Positions 1 through 7,807 of a stretch of DNA of 64,000 nucleotides are shown piece after piece. Numbering within the stretch: the first letter of the stretch is position 1; the number at the start of each line of letters is the position of its first letter. The position numbers and the translations under genes are program-made. A model generated the notes under the pieces. It made no database searches, was not told where the DNA came from, and saw nothing but the letters and a program-made list of their open reading frames with translations. Source of the DNA: Clostridia bacterium (GTDB lineage Bacteria; Bacillota; Clostridia; UBA1381; UBA9506); assembly GCA_017549205.1 (NCBI GenBank), contig JAFYVH010000016.1:1-64000 (forward strand). Reading direction: 5' to 3'.

Positions 1-8
1 AGCAAAAG

Positions 9-85
<77 letters not shown>

Positions 86-105
86 ATATCCAATGAACAA
101 AACCT

Positions 106-179
106 TGGAGCGGGTGATGGGAATCGAACCCACACAATCAGCTTGGAAGGCTGAGATTCTACCATTGAACTACACCCGC
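106..179 (-). tRNA. tRNA-Gly (anticodon TCC)
   Basis: A cloverleaf on the minus strand with acceptor GCGGGTG (179-173) pairing with CACCCGC (116-110), anticodon loop CTTCCAA (anticodon TCC), T-loop GGTTCGATTCC and an encoded CCA. It is the first gene of a two-tRNA unit with tRNA-Arg, 20 bases away. Confidence 0.96.
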
Positions 180-209
180 AAATAACGGCCTACACTTACT
201 GACTAAGAT

Positions 210-238
210 ATTGTAGCAGATTCTGGAGTTTTTGTCAA
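210..238 (-). promoter_or_regulatory. Promoter of the tRNA-Gly/tRNA-Arg unit
   Basis: On the minus strand TTGACA (238-233) and TACAAT (215-210) are separated by exactly 17 bases, a near-consensus sigma-A promoter. It points at the tRNA genes, about 30 bases upstream of tRNA-Gly. Confidence 0.85.
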
Positions 239-471
239 GAGATTTTTTTAAAATTATTTAAAATCAGTTGTTCTCTTGTTTTAACCAATTATGTTTTGAG
301 AGCAATTTTACTTAAAAATCTTCAAAAAGCAACGCCCGGTTGACAGAATTACAGGCAACTCTAAGGAGGAGGTCGGCTCAATTTTACAATTTTATGGGGA
401 ATTTTTGCATAAAAAACAGAAAAAAACAAGGTTTTTTTGTAAAAAGTATAGAAAATATGGAAAAAACAGCA
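239..471. other. AT-rich divergent intergenic region
   Basis: This stretch between the leftward tRNA promoter and the rightward hup promoter is very AT-rich. A strong Shine-Dalgarno-like run at about 364-372 is followed by an ATG at 393, but that frame runs through the hup promoter and shows no protein-like composition. I see no gene here. Confidence 0.5.
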
Positions 472-500
472 TTGACAAATGGATTTTATAAGAGTATAAT
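472..500 (+). promoter_or_regulatory. hup promoter
   Basis: TTGACA (472-477) and TATAAT (495-500) are both exact consensus hexamers with a 17-base spacer, 40 bases upstream of the HU start codon. Such strength suits an abundant nucleoid protein. Confidence 0.93.
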
Positions 501-539
501 AAAATGTAGGAACTAAAAAAAATTGGAGGTTGTGTACAA

Positions 540-815
540 ATGAATAAGGCAGAATTAGTTGCTGCAATTGCTTGCAAAGCAGAAGTATCCAAAAAGGATG
601 CTGAAAAAATGCTGGGTGCTTTCACCGCAGCTGTAACCGACGAACTGAAGAAGGGTGGCAAAATCTCCCTGATCGGCTTCGGTACATTCGAAACCAGAAA
701 GAGAGCAGCTCGCGAGGGTAAAAATCCTCAGACCGGCGCTGCTATCAAAATTCCGGCTTCAACCGTTCCTGCATTCAAAGCAGGTAAGGCATTAAAAGAT
801 GCCATTGCAAAATAA
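540..815 (+). CDS. hup: DNA-binding protein HU
   Basis: A 91-residue HU/IHF-family histone-like protein. It forms dimers that bind and bend DNA non-specifically in the nucleoid. The N-terminal helical dimerisation half is followed by the beta-arm half with the signature GKNPQTG (residues 60-66) and the intercalating proline at 63. The length is typical of bacterial HU. The ATG follows a good GGAGGT ribosome site by about ten bases and a perfect sigma-A promoter lies upstream. It is monocistronic, closed by a strong hairpin at 826-862. Confidence 0.97.
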   Translation: MNKAELVAAIACKAEVSKKDAEKMLGAFTAAVTDELKKGGKISLIGFGTFETRKRAAREGKNPQTGAAIKIPASTVPAFKAGKALKDAIAK

Positions 816-825
816 GTAATCTCTT

Positions 826-862
826 AAATGGGGCTGTCTTTTTTAAGACGGCCCCATTTTCT
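826..862 (+). terminator. Intrinsic terminator of hup
   Basis: A GC-rich stem (AATGGGGC... with ...GGCCCCATT) is followed by T residues. The A-rich left arm means it can also serve the convergent BofC-like gene on the other strand, so it is probably bidirectional. Confidence 0.85.
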
Positions 863-884
863 TTTTTGTCTGTGTGGGGTTACA

Positions 885-1328
885 TTATGATGAAAAATCT
901 TCAACAAGCGCTGCCAGTTCTTCTTTTGAATGCACAGTAATACCTTTTTCAAAGAGAATCTTGTCAGTTTCCCGCAGAGCGTCAAGCTCAATAGAGAGCT
1001 TGTGACTAAAGCGGTGGTCGCCGTTTTCCAGAACGATGAAAACACAAACGGTGCCATCCTGACTTTTTACAAAATAAGTGCTTTCCCCGGCTGATGTTTC
1101 CTCTTCTACCACTAAGGGCAGAGAGGCGGGCTTTCCTTGCGGTGTTGTTTCTTTGGGCGCTGTCGTGGATTCTTCTAAAGACAGGCTTCCCTCAGGTGCG
1201 GCAATTTTCGTCTGATTCTTTTTTGATTGAACATTGCCATATCCAACCCCAAGACCTATGGCAAAGGCACATAAAAACAAAAGCAAAATGAGGATGCCGG
1301 CTTTTCCTTTCTTTTGTACACGGTACAC
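885..1328 (-). CDS. Single-pass membrane protein with BofC-like C-terminal domain
   Basis: A 147-residue protein starting at GTG, preceded by an AGAAGGGAG ribosome site. A basic N-terminus and one hydrophobic segment (about residues 10-30) suggest a membrane anchor or uncleaved signal. A low-complexity Thr/Glu-rich linker follows. The last 60 residues resemble the C-terminal domain of BofC: a YFV...DGTVCVF strand pair, then D-x-L-x-x-x-D and a closing ...SKEELAALVEDF helix. In Bacillus, BofC is a forespore protein acting on SpoIVB signalling, and related domains occur in many Clostridia. The role here is inferred from the domain only. It converges on hup and is divergent from nothing nearby; the D,D-carboxypeptidase lies upstream on the same strand. 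Confidence 0.7.
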   Translation of the reverse strand: MYRVQKKGKAGILILLLFLCAFAIGLGVGYGNVQSKKNQTKIAAPEGSLSLEESTTAPKETTPQGKPASLPLVVEEETSAGESTYFVKSQDGTVCVFIVLENGDHRFSHKLSIELDALRETDKILFEKGITVHSKEELAALVEDFSS

Positions 1329-1399
1329 GGCGTTTGCTCCCTTCTAACCTTTTTCTTATTTTGTGCCTGCAGAAAAAGATTATGCAAAAAACGCCAATT

Positions 1400-2569
1400 T
1401 TATTGCCCTGTCGGTGGAATGTAGCGGTTTTGACTACCAAACAAAAGCTGCTTGGTCAATTTGCCAAACATGCCAAAGGGGCTGACTTTGGAAACATCTT
1501 CTTTTGCTATGATGTCAGTGCCACCAATGGGTTGCCCATCAATCATAAATTCCACGCTGCCCAGCTTATCCCCTGTGTGTACAGGCGCCGTGACGCTTTC
1601 GGGCAGTGTAATTTTCTTTTCAATGGCGCCCAGTTTTGACTTGCTGACGAGGACATGAAATCCCTCTTGGGTGCCGGTGCTCACCTGGGATGCCGTTCCT
1701 TTTGTTACCAAAACATCTAAAAGCTCTTCAGGTGAAAGCAGCGAATCAGCAATGGCAAAGTTTGCAAAGCCATAATCCAGTAAGCGTGTGGCGTCGCCAA
1801 ATCGGTCCTTTGAAGAGTCGGCGCCCATAATGACGGCGATTAAATTCATGCCGTTTCGCACGGCAGATGCGCTCAAACAATATTTAGCCACACTGGTTGA
1901 GCCGGTTTTAAGACCATTGGCGCCCTCATAAAAGCGAATCAGCTTGTTGGTGTTTACAAGACCAAAGGCACCATCACGCAAAGAGTCCATCCAAATGCCT
2001 GTAAACTCAAATATTAAAGGATGTTTCACAAGCTCCCGACTCATCAGGGCAATATCATAAGCACTGGTTAGGTGCTGGGGATCATCAAGGCCGTTACAGT
2101 TCACAAAATGAGTATCTTCCATGCCCAGCGCCGCTGCTCTTTCGTTCATCATGGCAACAAACCCCTCAGGGCTGCCGGCGATGTGCTCTGAAAGGGCCAC
2201 AGCCGCATCGTTGCCCGAGGCCACAGCAACCGCTTTTAACATATCACGAACGCTCATTTCTTCATTGGGCTCTAAATATACCTGAGAGCCGCCCATAGAA
2301 GCGGCATATTCAGAGCAGCGCACCATGTCATCAAGGGCAATCTGACCGCTATCGATGGCTTCTATGGTGAGCAGCATGGTCATAATCTTGGTAACAGAGG
2401 CAGGCGGACGCCGGTCGTGGCTGTTTTTTTCAAAGAGCACCTGCCCAGAGCCGGCCTCAATTAAAATGGCGCTGGGGGCGGATATGTTCAGCACGGGCTC
2501 TGTTTCAGCAAAGACGGTTCCTGTCAGTATGATAGATAAGATAAGTCCTGCAATTACAATTCGTTTCAT
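1400..2569 (-). CDS. D-alanyl-D-alanine carboxypeptidase (DacF/PBP5-type)
   Basis: A 389-residue low-molecular-weight penicillin-binding protein (peptidase family S11) that removes the terminal D-Ala of peptidoglycan pentapeptides outside the membrane. An N-terminal signal peptide is likely cleaved near residue 21. The catalytic triad of motifs is complete: SVTK (58-61, nucleophile Ser58), SGN (118-120) and KTGS (221-224). A C-terminal beta domain follows. The ATG at 2569 is preferred because an AAGGAAG site lies ten bases upstream; an earlier in-frame start at 2596 would put nine extra residues before the signal peptide. Clostridia carry several paralogues, some sporulation-specific, so I leave the exact gene name open. 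Confidence 0.93.
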   Translation of the reverse strand: MKRIVIAGLILSIILTGTVFAETEPVLNISAPSAILIEAGSGQVLFEKNSHDRRPPASVTKIMTMLLTIEAIDSGQIALDDMVRCSEYAASMGGSQVYLEPNEEMSVRDMLKAVAVASGNDAAVALSEHIAGSPEGFVAMMNERAAALGMEDTHFVNCNGLDDPQHLTSAYDIALMSRELVKHPLIFEFTGIWMDSLRDGAFGLVNTNKLIRFYEGANGLKTGSTSVAKYCLSASAVRNGMNLIAVIMGADSSKDRFGDATRLLDYGFANFAIADSLLSPEELLDVLVTKGTASQVSTGTQEGFHVLVSKSKLGAIEKKITLPESVTAPVHTGDKLGSVEFMIDGQPIGGTDIIAKEDVSKVSPFGMFGKLTKQLLFGSQNRYIPPTGQ

Positions 2570-2684
2570 GTGCAAAAAACTTCCTTTCAAACACATTGTT
2601 CTGTTTTCATCATATGTTTATTTTAAGTCGCTTATGACCAAGGACAAGAGCCTTAAAATTTTGCAGGCGTTTTTATTTACAAAA

Positions 2685-2720
2685 ATTGCACCCCAAAAGC
2701 TTTTGCTTTTGGGGTGCAAT
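2685..2720 (-). terminator. Intrinsic terminator after the tautomerase gene
   Basis: A perfect 16-bp inverted repeat (2685-2700 with 2705-2720) has a TTTT loop and is followed, on the minus strand, by a run of T. It closes the leftward Hsp33-Trk-tautomerase run. Confidence 0.9.
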
Positions 2721-2736
2721 CATATTGTCGTGATTT

Positions 2737-2967
2737 TTATAGTGGCTTATATTTAGGTTTTTTATAAAGATGCTTTTTATCTGCCATTATTTCTGGATAA
2801 AAAACCTGCTCACCCCATTCCTTGGGGTCATAATCATAAATAGAAACACTCACCTGGTCATCACTGCAACCTAGCGATTCTTTCAAAGCTGCAGTCAACG
2901 CCTCTACAGCAGCCATTTTTTGCTCTTCTGTTCGGCCTTGATACATTTTCAGTGTAATATGTGGCAT
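2737..2967 (-). CDS. Small tautomerase (4-oxalocrotonate tautomerase family)
   Basis: A 76-residue protein beginning Met-Pro-His, so processing exposes the catalytic N-terminal proline of the tautomerase superfamily. The beta-alpha-beta fold pattern is visible: strand PHITLKMY, a long helix from about residue 12 to 34, then strand QVSVSIYDYDP. Members isomerise keto/enol substrates as oligomers in the cytoplasm; the physiological substrate here is unknown. A TAGGAGG site precedes the ATG. It starts only 24 bases after trkH, so it is probably co-transcribed with it, although no functional link to potassium uptake is known to me. Confidence 0.85.
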   Translation of the reverse strand: MPHITLKMYQGRTEEQKMAAVEALTAALKESLGCSDDQVSVSIYDYDPKEWGEQVFYPEIMADKKHLYKKPKYKPL

Positions 2968-2991
2968 GTTTTTTTCCTCCTAAAAAATCAT

Positions 2992-4437
2992 TTAACGGCG
3001 ACGCCAGGTTGTCGGCGACAACAAGGCAATCATGGGGAATAACTCCAATCGACCTGCTAACATATCGAAAGATAAGATAATCTTAGAAAAAAGCGAAAAA
3101 TCTGAAAAATTATGCACAGGTCCAACGGCGTCCAGTCCCGGTCCCACATTGTTTAAGCAGGTTGCAACAGCTGTGAAATTGGTGGCGTATGAAAAGGCGT
3201 CTAAACTAAGTAACAAGTGCGACGCAACAAAGGTGAATGCATAAATGGACATATATGCCATCACCGTTGTTACCACGCCTGCTTCTAAGGGTTTCCCCTC
3301 TAAATGCAGTGCTGTTACAGAGCGGGGACGAATCTGCTGGCGCATTTGTGAAAAAGAAGCCTTAATTAAAATCAACACGCGGGACACCTTAAGTCCGCCA
3401 CCGGTTGAGCCGGCACAAGCACCAACAAACAAAAGAATCATTAGAATGGTTTGAGAAAATACCGGCCACTGTTCATAATCGGCCGTAATAAAGCCCGTGG
3501 TTGTGATGACAGAAACCACTTGAAAAACGGCATAGCGCAAGGCGTTTAAAAATCCTTTATATTGCGGCAAAATGTTAAGGGTAATCAGCAAGGTGGCAAC
3601 ACCGATCATGCCCAAATACCAATGCAGCTCCTCGCTTTTTAACGCCTGCAGAATGCTGCCGGAGAGCATCAAATAAAAAAGGCTGAAATTTATGCCAAAT
3701 AAAAACATAAACACAGTGATAATCATATCGACCACAGCGCTGTCATAGGCTGCGATGCTGGCGTTTTTAATGGCAAAACCGCCGGTTCCTGCTGTGGAAA
3801 AGGAATTTAAAAGACTGTCAAAAAACGGCAAGCCGGCAAAGCACAAACACGCCACTTCAAGCAGAGTGAGAGCGATGTAAATAGCATAAAGAATACGAGC
3901 CGTATTTTGTATACGCGAAACCAACTTACCAACTTGCGGCCCCGGAGCCTCAGCGCGCATAATATGCATAGACTGTGTGGCGTGTGATTTTGGCATGATA
4001 GCCAGCACAAAAACCAAAACGCCCATGCCGCCAATCCAATGTGTAAAGCTGCGCCAGAACAATGCGCTCATTGACAGGGACTCAATGTCATTTAGAATGG
4101 TGGCGCCCGTTGTGGTAAATCCGGATACGGTTTCAAAAAATGCATCAATAAAAGAGGGAATTTCTCCGCTTATATAAAAGGGCAACGCGCCAAACAAAGA
4201 GGTTAACAGCCAGCAACCGGCCACCACAACAAGACCCTCTTTTGCATAAATCTCGCTATTTTCCGGCTTTCTTTTGCACAAGAAAAATCCCAGCAAAAGC
4301 TGTGCCAAAACAGCCACAATAAAGCCGACGCAGGTATCCTCTTTCTGAACCAACGCTAAGATAAGGGGCAAGCACATCAGTACTGCCATAATAATAAAAA
4401 TACGGCCTAATAAATATGCCACCATTTTATAATTCAT
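2992..4437 (-). CDS. trkH: Trk/Ktr-type potassium uptake membrane subunit
   Basis: A 481-residue integral membrane protein of the TrkH/KtrB superfamily, the K+-translocating subunit. Four M1-P-M2-like repeats are expected, and glycine-rich selectivity-loop motifs can be seen: SGFTTTGA near residue 110, then STAGTGGF, TTTGF and NVGPGL. The ATG at 4437 follows a CGGAGG site by ten bases; an in-frame TTG at 4461 overlaps that site and is unlikely. It lies 47 bases downstream of trkA, the usual pairing of channel and regulatory ring subunit. Confidence 0.93.
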   Translation of the reverse strand: MNYKMVAYLLGRIFIIMAVLMCLPLILALVQKEDTCVGFIVAVLAQLLLGFFLCKRKPENSEIYAKEGLVVVAGCWLLTSLFGALPFYISGEIPSFIDAFFETVSGFTTTGATILNDIESLSMSALFWRSFTHWIGGMGVLVFVLAIMPKSHATQSMHIMRAEAPGPQVGKLVSRIQNTARILYAIYIALTLLEVACLCFAGLPFFDSLLNSFSTAGTGGFAIKNASIAAYDSAVVDMIITVFMFLFGINFSLFYLMLSGSILQALKSEELHWYLGMIGVATLLITLNILPQYKGFLNALRYAVFQVVSVITTTGFITADYEQWPVFSQTILMILLFVGACAGSTGGGLKVSRVLILIKASFSQMRQQIRPRSVTALHLEGKPLEAGVVTTVMAYMSIYAFTFVASHLLLSLDAFSYATNFTAVATCLNNVGPGLDAVGPVHNFSDFSLFSKIILSFDMLAGRLELFPMIALLSPTTWRRR

Positions 4438-4484
4438 GTTGCTATAACGCCTCCGATACAAAATGCAACGGTCATTTTGCCATG

Positions 4485-5843
4485 TTACATAAAAATATCT
4501 TCCAAATTCTTAATAAAATCCTCAGCAACGGCAATGACAATTACGCTGTCGCCGGCTTCTAAATGGTCATCACCACCGGGAATAATCACCCGACCCCGAC
4601 GGATAATGCTGGCAAAAAGTATGCCTTTGCGTGTGGGCAAATCTTTCAGGGGGATATTGGTATATGTGCAATCCTGCGGAATTAAAAATTCTAACGCTTC
4701 TGCCTGATTATTAACGATTTTATACAGGGTTTTCACGCTGTGTTCACCCGAAGCCTGCATGGCGCGAACATAGCGAATAATACGATTTGCCGTGATGGTT
4801 TTAGGAGAAACAAAGCTGTCAATACCCACACTTTCTACCATGTCGGTGAAAGAAATTCGGTCAATTTTTGTGATGACCTTGGCAATACCAAGAGATTGTG
4901 CATAAAGAGAAACAACAATGTTTTCTTCATCAATGCCGGTTAAAACCACACAAGCATCTGAAGAGGCAAGGCCCTCTTCAATCAAGGTGTCTTGGTCGGT
5001 GCCGTCACCGCAAATAACCGTTGCGCGCGGCAAGCGGTCTGAAAGCTCTAAGCAACGGGCCTCATCTTTTTCAATAATTTTAATATCAACACCAATATCC
5101 AGCATTTGATGCGCCAGATAATAAGAAATCTTGCCGCCGCCAATAATCATAACATGCTTTGATTTTTCCTTAAACATGCCAATGGCCTTAAAAAATGAAG
5201 CCAAAGCTGCGTGGGTGCCTGTAATGTGAATTTTATCCCCTGCTGCCAGAACAAAATTACCATCAGGAATGATAACCCGCTCTTCTCTTTGCACGGCACA
5301 AACCAGAATTTTTTCTTTACAAATTCGATAGAGCTCACAAAGGCGCTGTCCTGCAAGATGGCCTCTTTCAGGCAGTTTGATTTCTGCCAAGTCCACGCGG
5401 CCTTTAGAGAAGCAATCCAGCTTAATTGCGGTAGGAAAGCGAAGTATGCGTGAAATTTCGCGTGCAGCTTCAAGCTCGGGGTTAACAACCATGCTGAGTC
5501 CAAGCTCTTCCCGCAGAAAAACAAGCTGCTGTGCATATTCCGGATTACGAACACGGGCAATAGTATTTTTAGCCCCAATTTTTTTTGCCATGAGGCAGCT
5601 TAAAATGTTAAGTTCATCAGAGCTGGTGGCCGCAATCAAAAGATCGGCACGGGCAGCACCGGCTTCAACCAAAATATCATAGCTTGCGCCGTTACCGTTA
5701 ATGGCCATAACATCATAGGTGTTAATGACATGATTCACAACCTTGGGATTGTGGTCAATTACCGTAATATCATAGCCTTCCTGTGAAAGAAATTCAGTTA
5801 AGGTCATACCCACTTTTCCGTCGCCGACAATAATGATTTTCAT
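4485..5843 (-). CDS. trkA: Trk potassium uptake regulatory subunit TrkA
   Basis: A 452-residue cytosolic protein with two RCK repeats. Each has a Rossmann nucleotide-binding half (GDGKVG near the N-terminus; IGGGKISY near residue 230) followed by a TrkA-C domain, the second ending at the C-terminus. It gates TrkH in response to NAD(H) or ATP/ADP. The start is taken as the ATG at 5843, nine bases from AAAGGTG; the in-frame GTG at 5855 sits inside that ribosome site. It forms a unit with trkH and, 33 bases upstream, hslO. Confidence 0.94.
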   Translation of the reverse strand: MKIIIVGDGKVGMTLTEFLSQEGYDITVIDHNPKVVNHVINTYDVMAINGNGASYDILVEAGAARADLLIAATSSDELNILSCLMAKKIGAKNTIARVRNPEYAQQLVFLREELGLSMVVNPELEAAREISRILRFPTAIKLDCFSKGRVDLAEIKLPERGHLAGQRLCELYRICKEKILVCAVQREERVIIPDGNFVLAAGDKIHITGTHAALASFFKAIGMFKEKSKHVMIIGGGKISYYLAHQMLDIGVDIKIIEKDEARCLELSDRLPRATVICGDGTDQDTLIEEGLASSDACVVLTGIDEENIVVSLYAQSLGIAKVITKIDRISFTDMVESVGIDSFVSPKTITANRIIRYVRAMQASGEHSVKTLYKIVNNQAEALEFLIPQDCTYTNIPLKDLPTRKGILFASIIRRGRVIIPGGDDHLEAGDSVIVIAVAEDFIKNLEDIFM

Positions 5844-5876
5844 GGTTACATTCACCTTTCTTTTTTAACCAATCGT

Positions 5877-6749
5877 CTATTTGGCTGATTCATAAAGAGC
5901 CTTGAGCTCTTCCGTGCTCAACCGATATACCTTGGGGCAGAACTGACAAGTAATTTCTGCGCCTTCATCCTTTTCAATCATATCAGCCAGTTCTTCAGCA
6001 CCTAAACTGATTAAGGCACGGGAAATTTTTTCCATGCTGCAATCACAGCGATATTCATAATCTGCACCGTCTAAGTATTTAACAAAAAAACCTTCCAGAG
6101 CGGTTTCGATAATCATTTCAGGTGTTTGTCCTTCCTCCAGCAGCGAGGTGATGGGGGGCATGTTACGCAGATTGCTTTCAAGAATTTCTGCAGTTTTCTC
6201 ATCAGCACCCGGCATCAGCTGCACAATCAGGCCGCCTGCCTGCTTTGCCGATAAATCCGTGTCCACCAAAACACCTAAGGAGATAGCGGTTGGTGTCTGT
6301 TCAGACATGGCAAAATAATAGGTAAAATCTTCACCAATTTCGCCGGTCACAAGAGGCACCTTGCCCACATAAGGGTCTTTAAGACCTAAATCACGGGAGA
6401 TGGCCAAAGAGCCACGCCCAATGGCACCGCCCACATCCAGCTTGCCCTTTTTTAAAGGAAGGTCAACCAGTGGCTGATAGGCATAGCCTTTAACCATGCC
6501 GGCACCGTCTGCCGTTATCACCATGCCGCCCAAGGGACCGTCACCTTTTATATAGGCAGTGACATTATCAGTAGGCTCTTTAAGTAGAGCCCCCATCAGC
6601 GCCATAACGGTCAGACTGCGACCTAAAGCGGCTGTTACCACCGGAGAAGTGTTATGAATTTTTTGAGCGGTGTTAACAATGTCGCGGCTGTTAATAAAAC
6701 TAACCCGCACATTGCCGCCTGCATCCATTGCTTTTGTTATATGTCCCAT
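5877..6749 (-). CDS. hslO: Redox-regulated chaperone Hsp33
   Basis: A 290-residue cytosolic holdase chaperone activated by oxidation. The N-terminal substrate-binding domain is followed by the redox switch: the CDC pair (within YRCDCSMEK) and, about 30 residues on, CQFC. These four cysteines bind zinc in the reduced state. The ATG at 6749 follows GGAAGAGG by five bases; an upstream in-frame start at 6815 would add an unsupported 22-residue extension reaching into the promoter. It is probably the first gene of the hslO-trkA-trkH-tautomerase run. Confidence 0.95.
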   Translation of the reverse strand: MGHITKAMDAGGNVRVSFINSRDIVNTAQKIHNTSPVVTAALGRSLTVMALMGALLKEPTDNVTAYIKGDGPLGGMVITADGAGMVKGYAYQPLVDLPLKKGKLDVGGAIGRGSLAISRDLGLKDPYVGKVPLVTGEIGEDFTYYFAMSEQTPTAISLGVLVDTDLSAKQAGGLIVQLMPGADEKTAEILESNLRNMPPITSLLEEGQTPEMIIETALEGFFVKYLDGADYEYRCDCSMEKISRALISLGAEELADMIEKDEGAEITCQFCPKVYRLSTEELKALYESAK

Positions 6750-6803
6750 GTTAACCTCTTCCTTTATAGTATGCATAAAAATAATTGAAATATCACAGTA
6801 TAC

Positions 6804-6832
6804 ATTATAGTGCATCTATTTGCAAAAAGCAA
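6804..6832 (-). promoter_or_regulatory. Candidate hslO promoter
   Basis: On the minus strand TTGCTT (6832-6827) and TATAAT (6809-6804) are 17 bases apart, about 55 bases upstream of the Hsp33 start. The -35 box matches only partly. Confidence 0.6.
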
Positions 6833-6912
6833 TCAAAATTTTAAAAACCACATGAATACAACGGCATATTTTGAAGAATAAACTGCAGATGGGGAATTTT
6901 TATGGAGAATCC

Positions 6913-6941
6913 TTGACAAACGACATAAAAGGCGTTATAAT
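6913..6941 (+). promoter_or_regulatory. ssrA promoter
   Basis: TTGACA (6913-6918) and TATAAT (6936-6941) are consensus hexamers with a 17-base spacer, ending 15 bases before the mature 5' end of tmRNA. Confidence 0.93.
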
Positions 6942-6956
6942 ATATCTCTATCACTT

Positions 6957-7302
6957 GGGGACGCAACGGTTTCGACGGGGACAGTAAAGGTCCGGGAGCG
7001 AGTAGTGGTGCGGTGCCACTTTAAAAATCGCAATTTTTAAATTTAAACGCTAATACAGAATTAGCTGCTGCCTAATTAAGGCAGCTGTCCTGCCTTGAGG
7101 GACTGCGATCAGGGACAGGGCATCGATTAGCAGTGAACATGAGTCGGTTAAGCTTTGCACCGGCCAGGTATTAATGAAGCTACTGAAGCTGTCAGCCTGC
7201 TTGTGAGCTGACAGTGGGAGGAATCCCGATCACAAGCTGCACTCGGAGAGCCCGAACCGGCGGTGTTTTCGGACAGGAGTTCGATTCTCCTCGTCTCCAC
7301 CA
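6957..7302 (+). ncRNA. ssrA: tmRNA (ssrA)
   Basis: Transfer-messenger RNA of about 346 bases that rescues stalled ribosomes. The 5' GGGGACGCAACGGTTTCGAC start pairs its GGGGACG with CGTCTCC at 7292-7298, followed by A and an encoded CCA (7300-7302). The T arm GGAGTTCGATTCTCC is at 7276-7290. The tag-reading frame ends in codons for NANTELAAA followed by TAA at 7073-7075. The exact resume codon is not certain: AAC at 7046 or a few codons earlier. Confidence 0.96.
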
Positions 7303-7345
7303 CACACAAAAAGCACATCATTTATGATGTGCTTTTTGTGTGTCT
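7302..7345 (+). terminator. Intrinsic terminator of ssrA
   Basis: A long inverted repeat (7302-7321 with 7324-7343) with a very short loop begins at the last base of the tmRNA CCA. The right arm contains a TTTTT run. Confidence 0.85.
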
Positions 7346-7357
7346 ATAGAAAGATGA

Positions 7358-7371
7358 GAGAATCGAACTCC
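7358..7371 (-). repeat. Inverted copy of the tmRNA T-arm
   Basis: The 14 bases GGAGTTCGATTCTC of the tmRNA T arm (7276-7289) recur exactly on the minus strand here, 70 bases past the end of ssrA. A small dyad (GTTTG/CAAAC) sits just upstream on the same strand. It may be a relic of a tRNA-like or tmRNA 3' fragment left by integration. Confidence 0.5.
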
Positions 7372-7401
7372 GAAAGGTTTGCGCACAAACTTCACTGCAA
7401 C

Positions 7402-7433
7402 AAAATAGCCCACTCTTTTGAGTGGGCTATTTT
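7402..7433 (-). terminator. Terminator after the ribbon-helix-helix gene
   Basis: A 13-bp stem (7402-7414 with 7421-7433) is flanked by A-rich and T-rich arms. It lies 15 bases downstream of the ribbon-helix-helix gene and is usable in both directions. Confidence 0.8.
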
Positions 7434-7447
7434 CATATTCTTAATGT

Positions 7448-7621
7448 TTATACTTCGTTTTCCTTAAAGAAATCTTCGAGAATGCTTATGACAATATTAT
7501 TAAAGCTGGTGTCATGCTTTTTGGCGAGATTATTGACTTTTTCAGCCAGTTCGTCCTTAATATAAAGCGTTTTATATCCGGCTTTAATCTTCTTTTTGGT
7601 TTCTCTTGGCGTAAATGCCAT
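7448..7621 (-). CDS. Small ribbon-helix-helix (CopG/Arc-like) protein
   Basis: A 57-residue protein: a basic N-terminus (PRETKKKIKAG), one strand (YKTLYI), helix A (about residues 22-36) and helix B (FNNIVISILEDFFK). This is the strand-helix-helix layout of ribbon-helix-helix DNA-binding dimers such as CopG, which often regulate mobile elements or toxin-antitoxin pairs. The ATG at 7621 follows GAGGGTG by seven bases; a longer reading from 7675 adds an unsupported segment. No toxin gene is adjacent. Its position just downstream of ssrA, a common integration site, suggests horizontal origin, but this is inference. Confidence 0.7.
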   Translation of the reverse strand: MAFTPRETKKKIKAGYKTLYIKDELAEKVNNLAKKHDTSFNNIVISILEDFFKENEV

Positions 7622-7807
7622 GCTAATCACCCTCGTTTCATATCTTGTGTAATCTATTATACCATAAATTTTCATATTTAAGATTAATTAAGGAATTTTA
7701 TGGAGCAATGAACACAACCTATTAAAATCCATTAGTGTATGTATTAATTATAACATAAAATTAACCTTTATAATACAACAGGAAAACCTATGTTAAAACA
7801 GTTGCTT

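Noticed and set aside
393-514. Open frame with a strong AAGGAGGAGG-like site upstream of hup
   Set aside because: The frame runs through both boxes of the hup promoter, is Lys/Asn-rich as expected from AT-rich DNA, and the ribosome-like run is 20 bases from the ATG.
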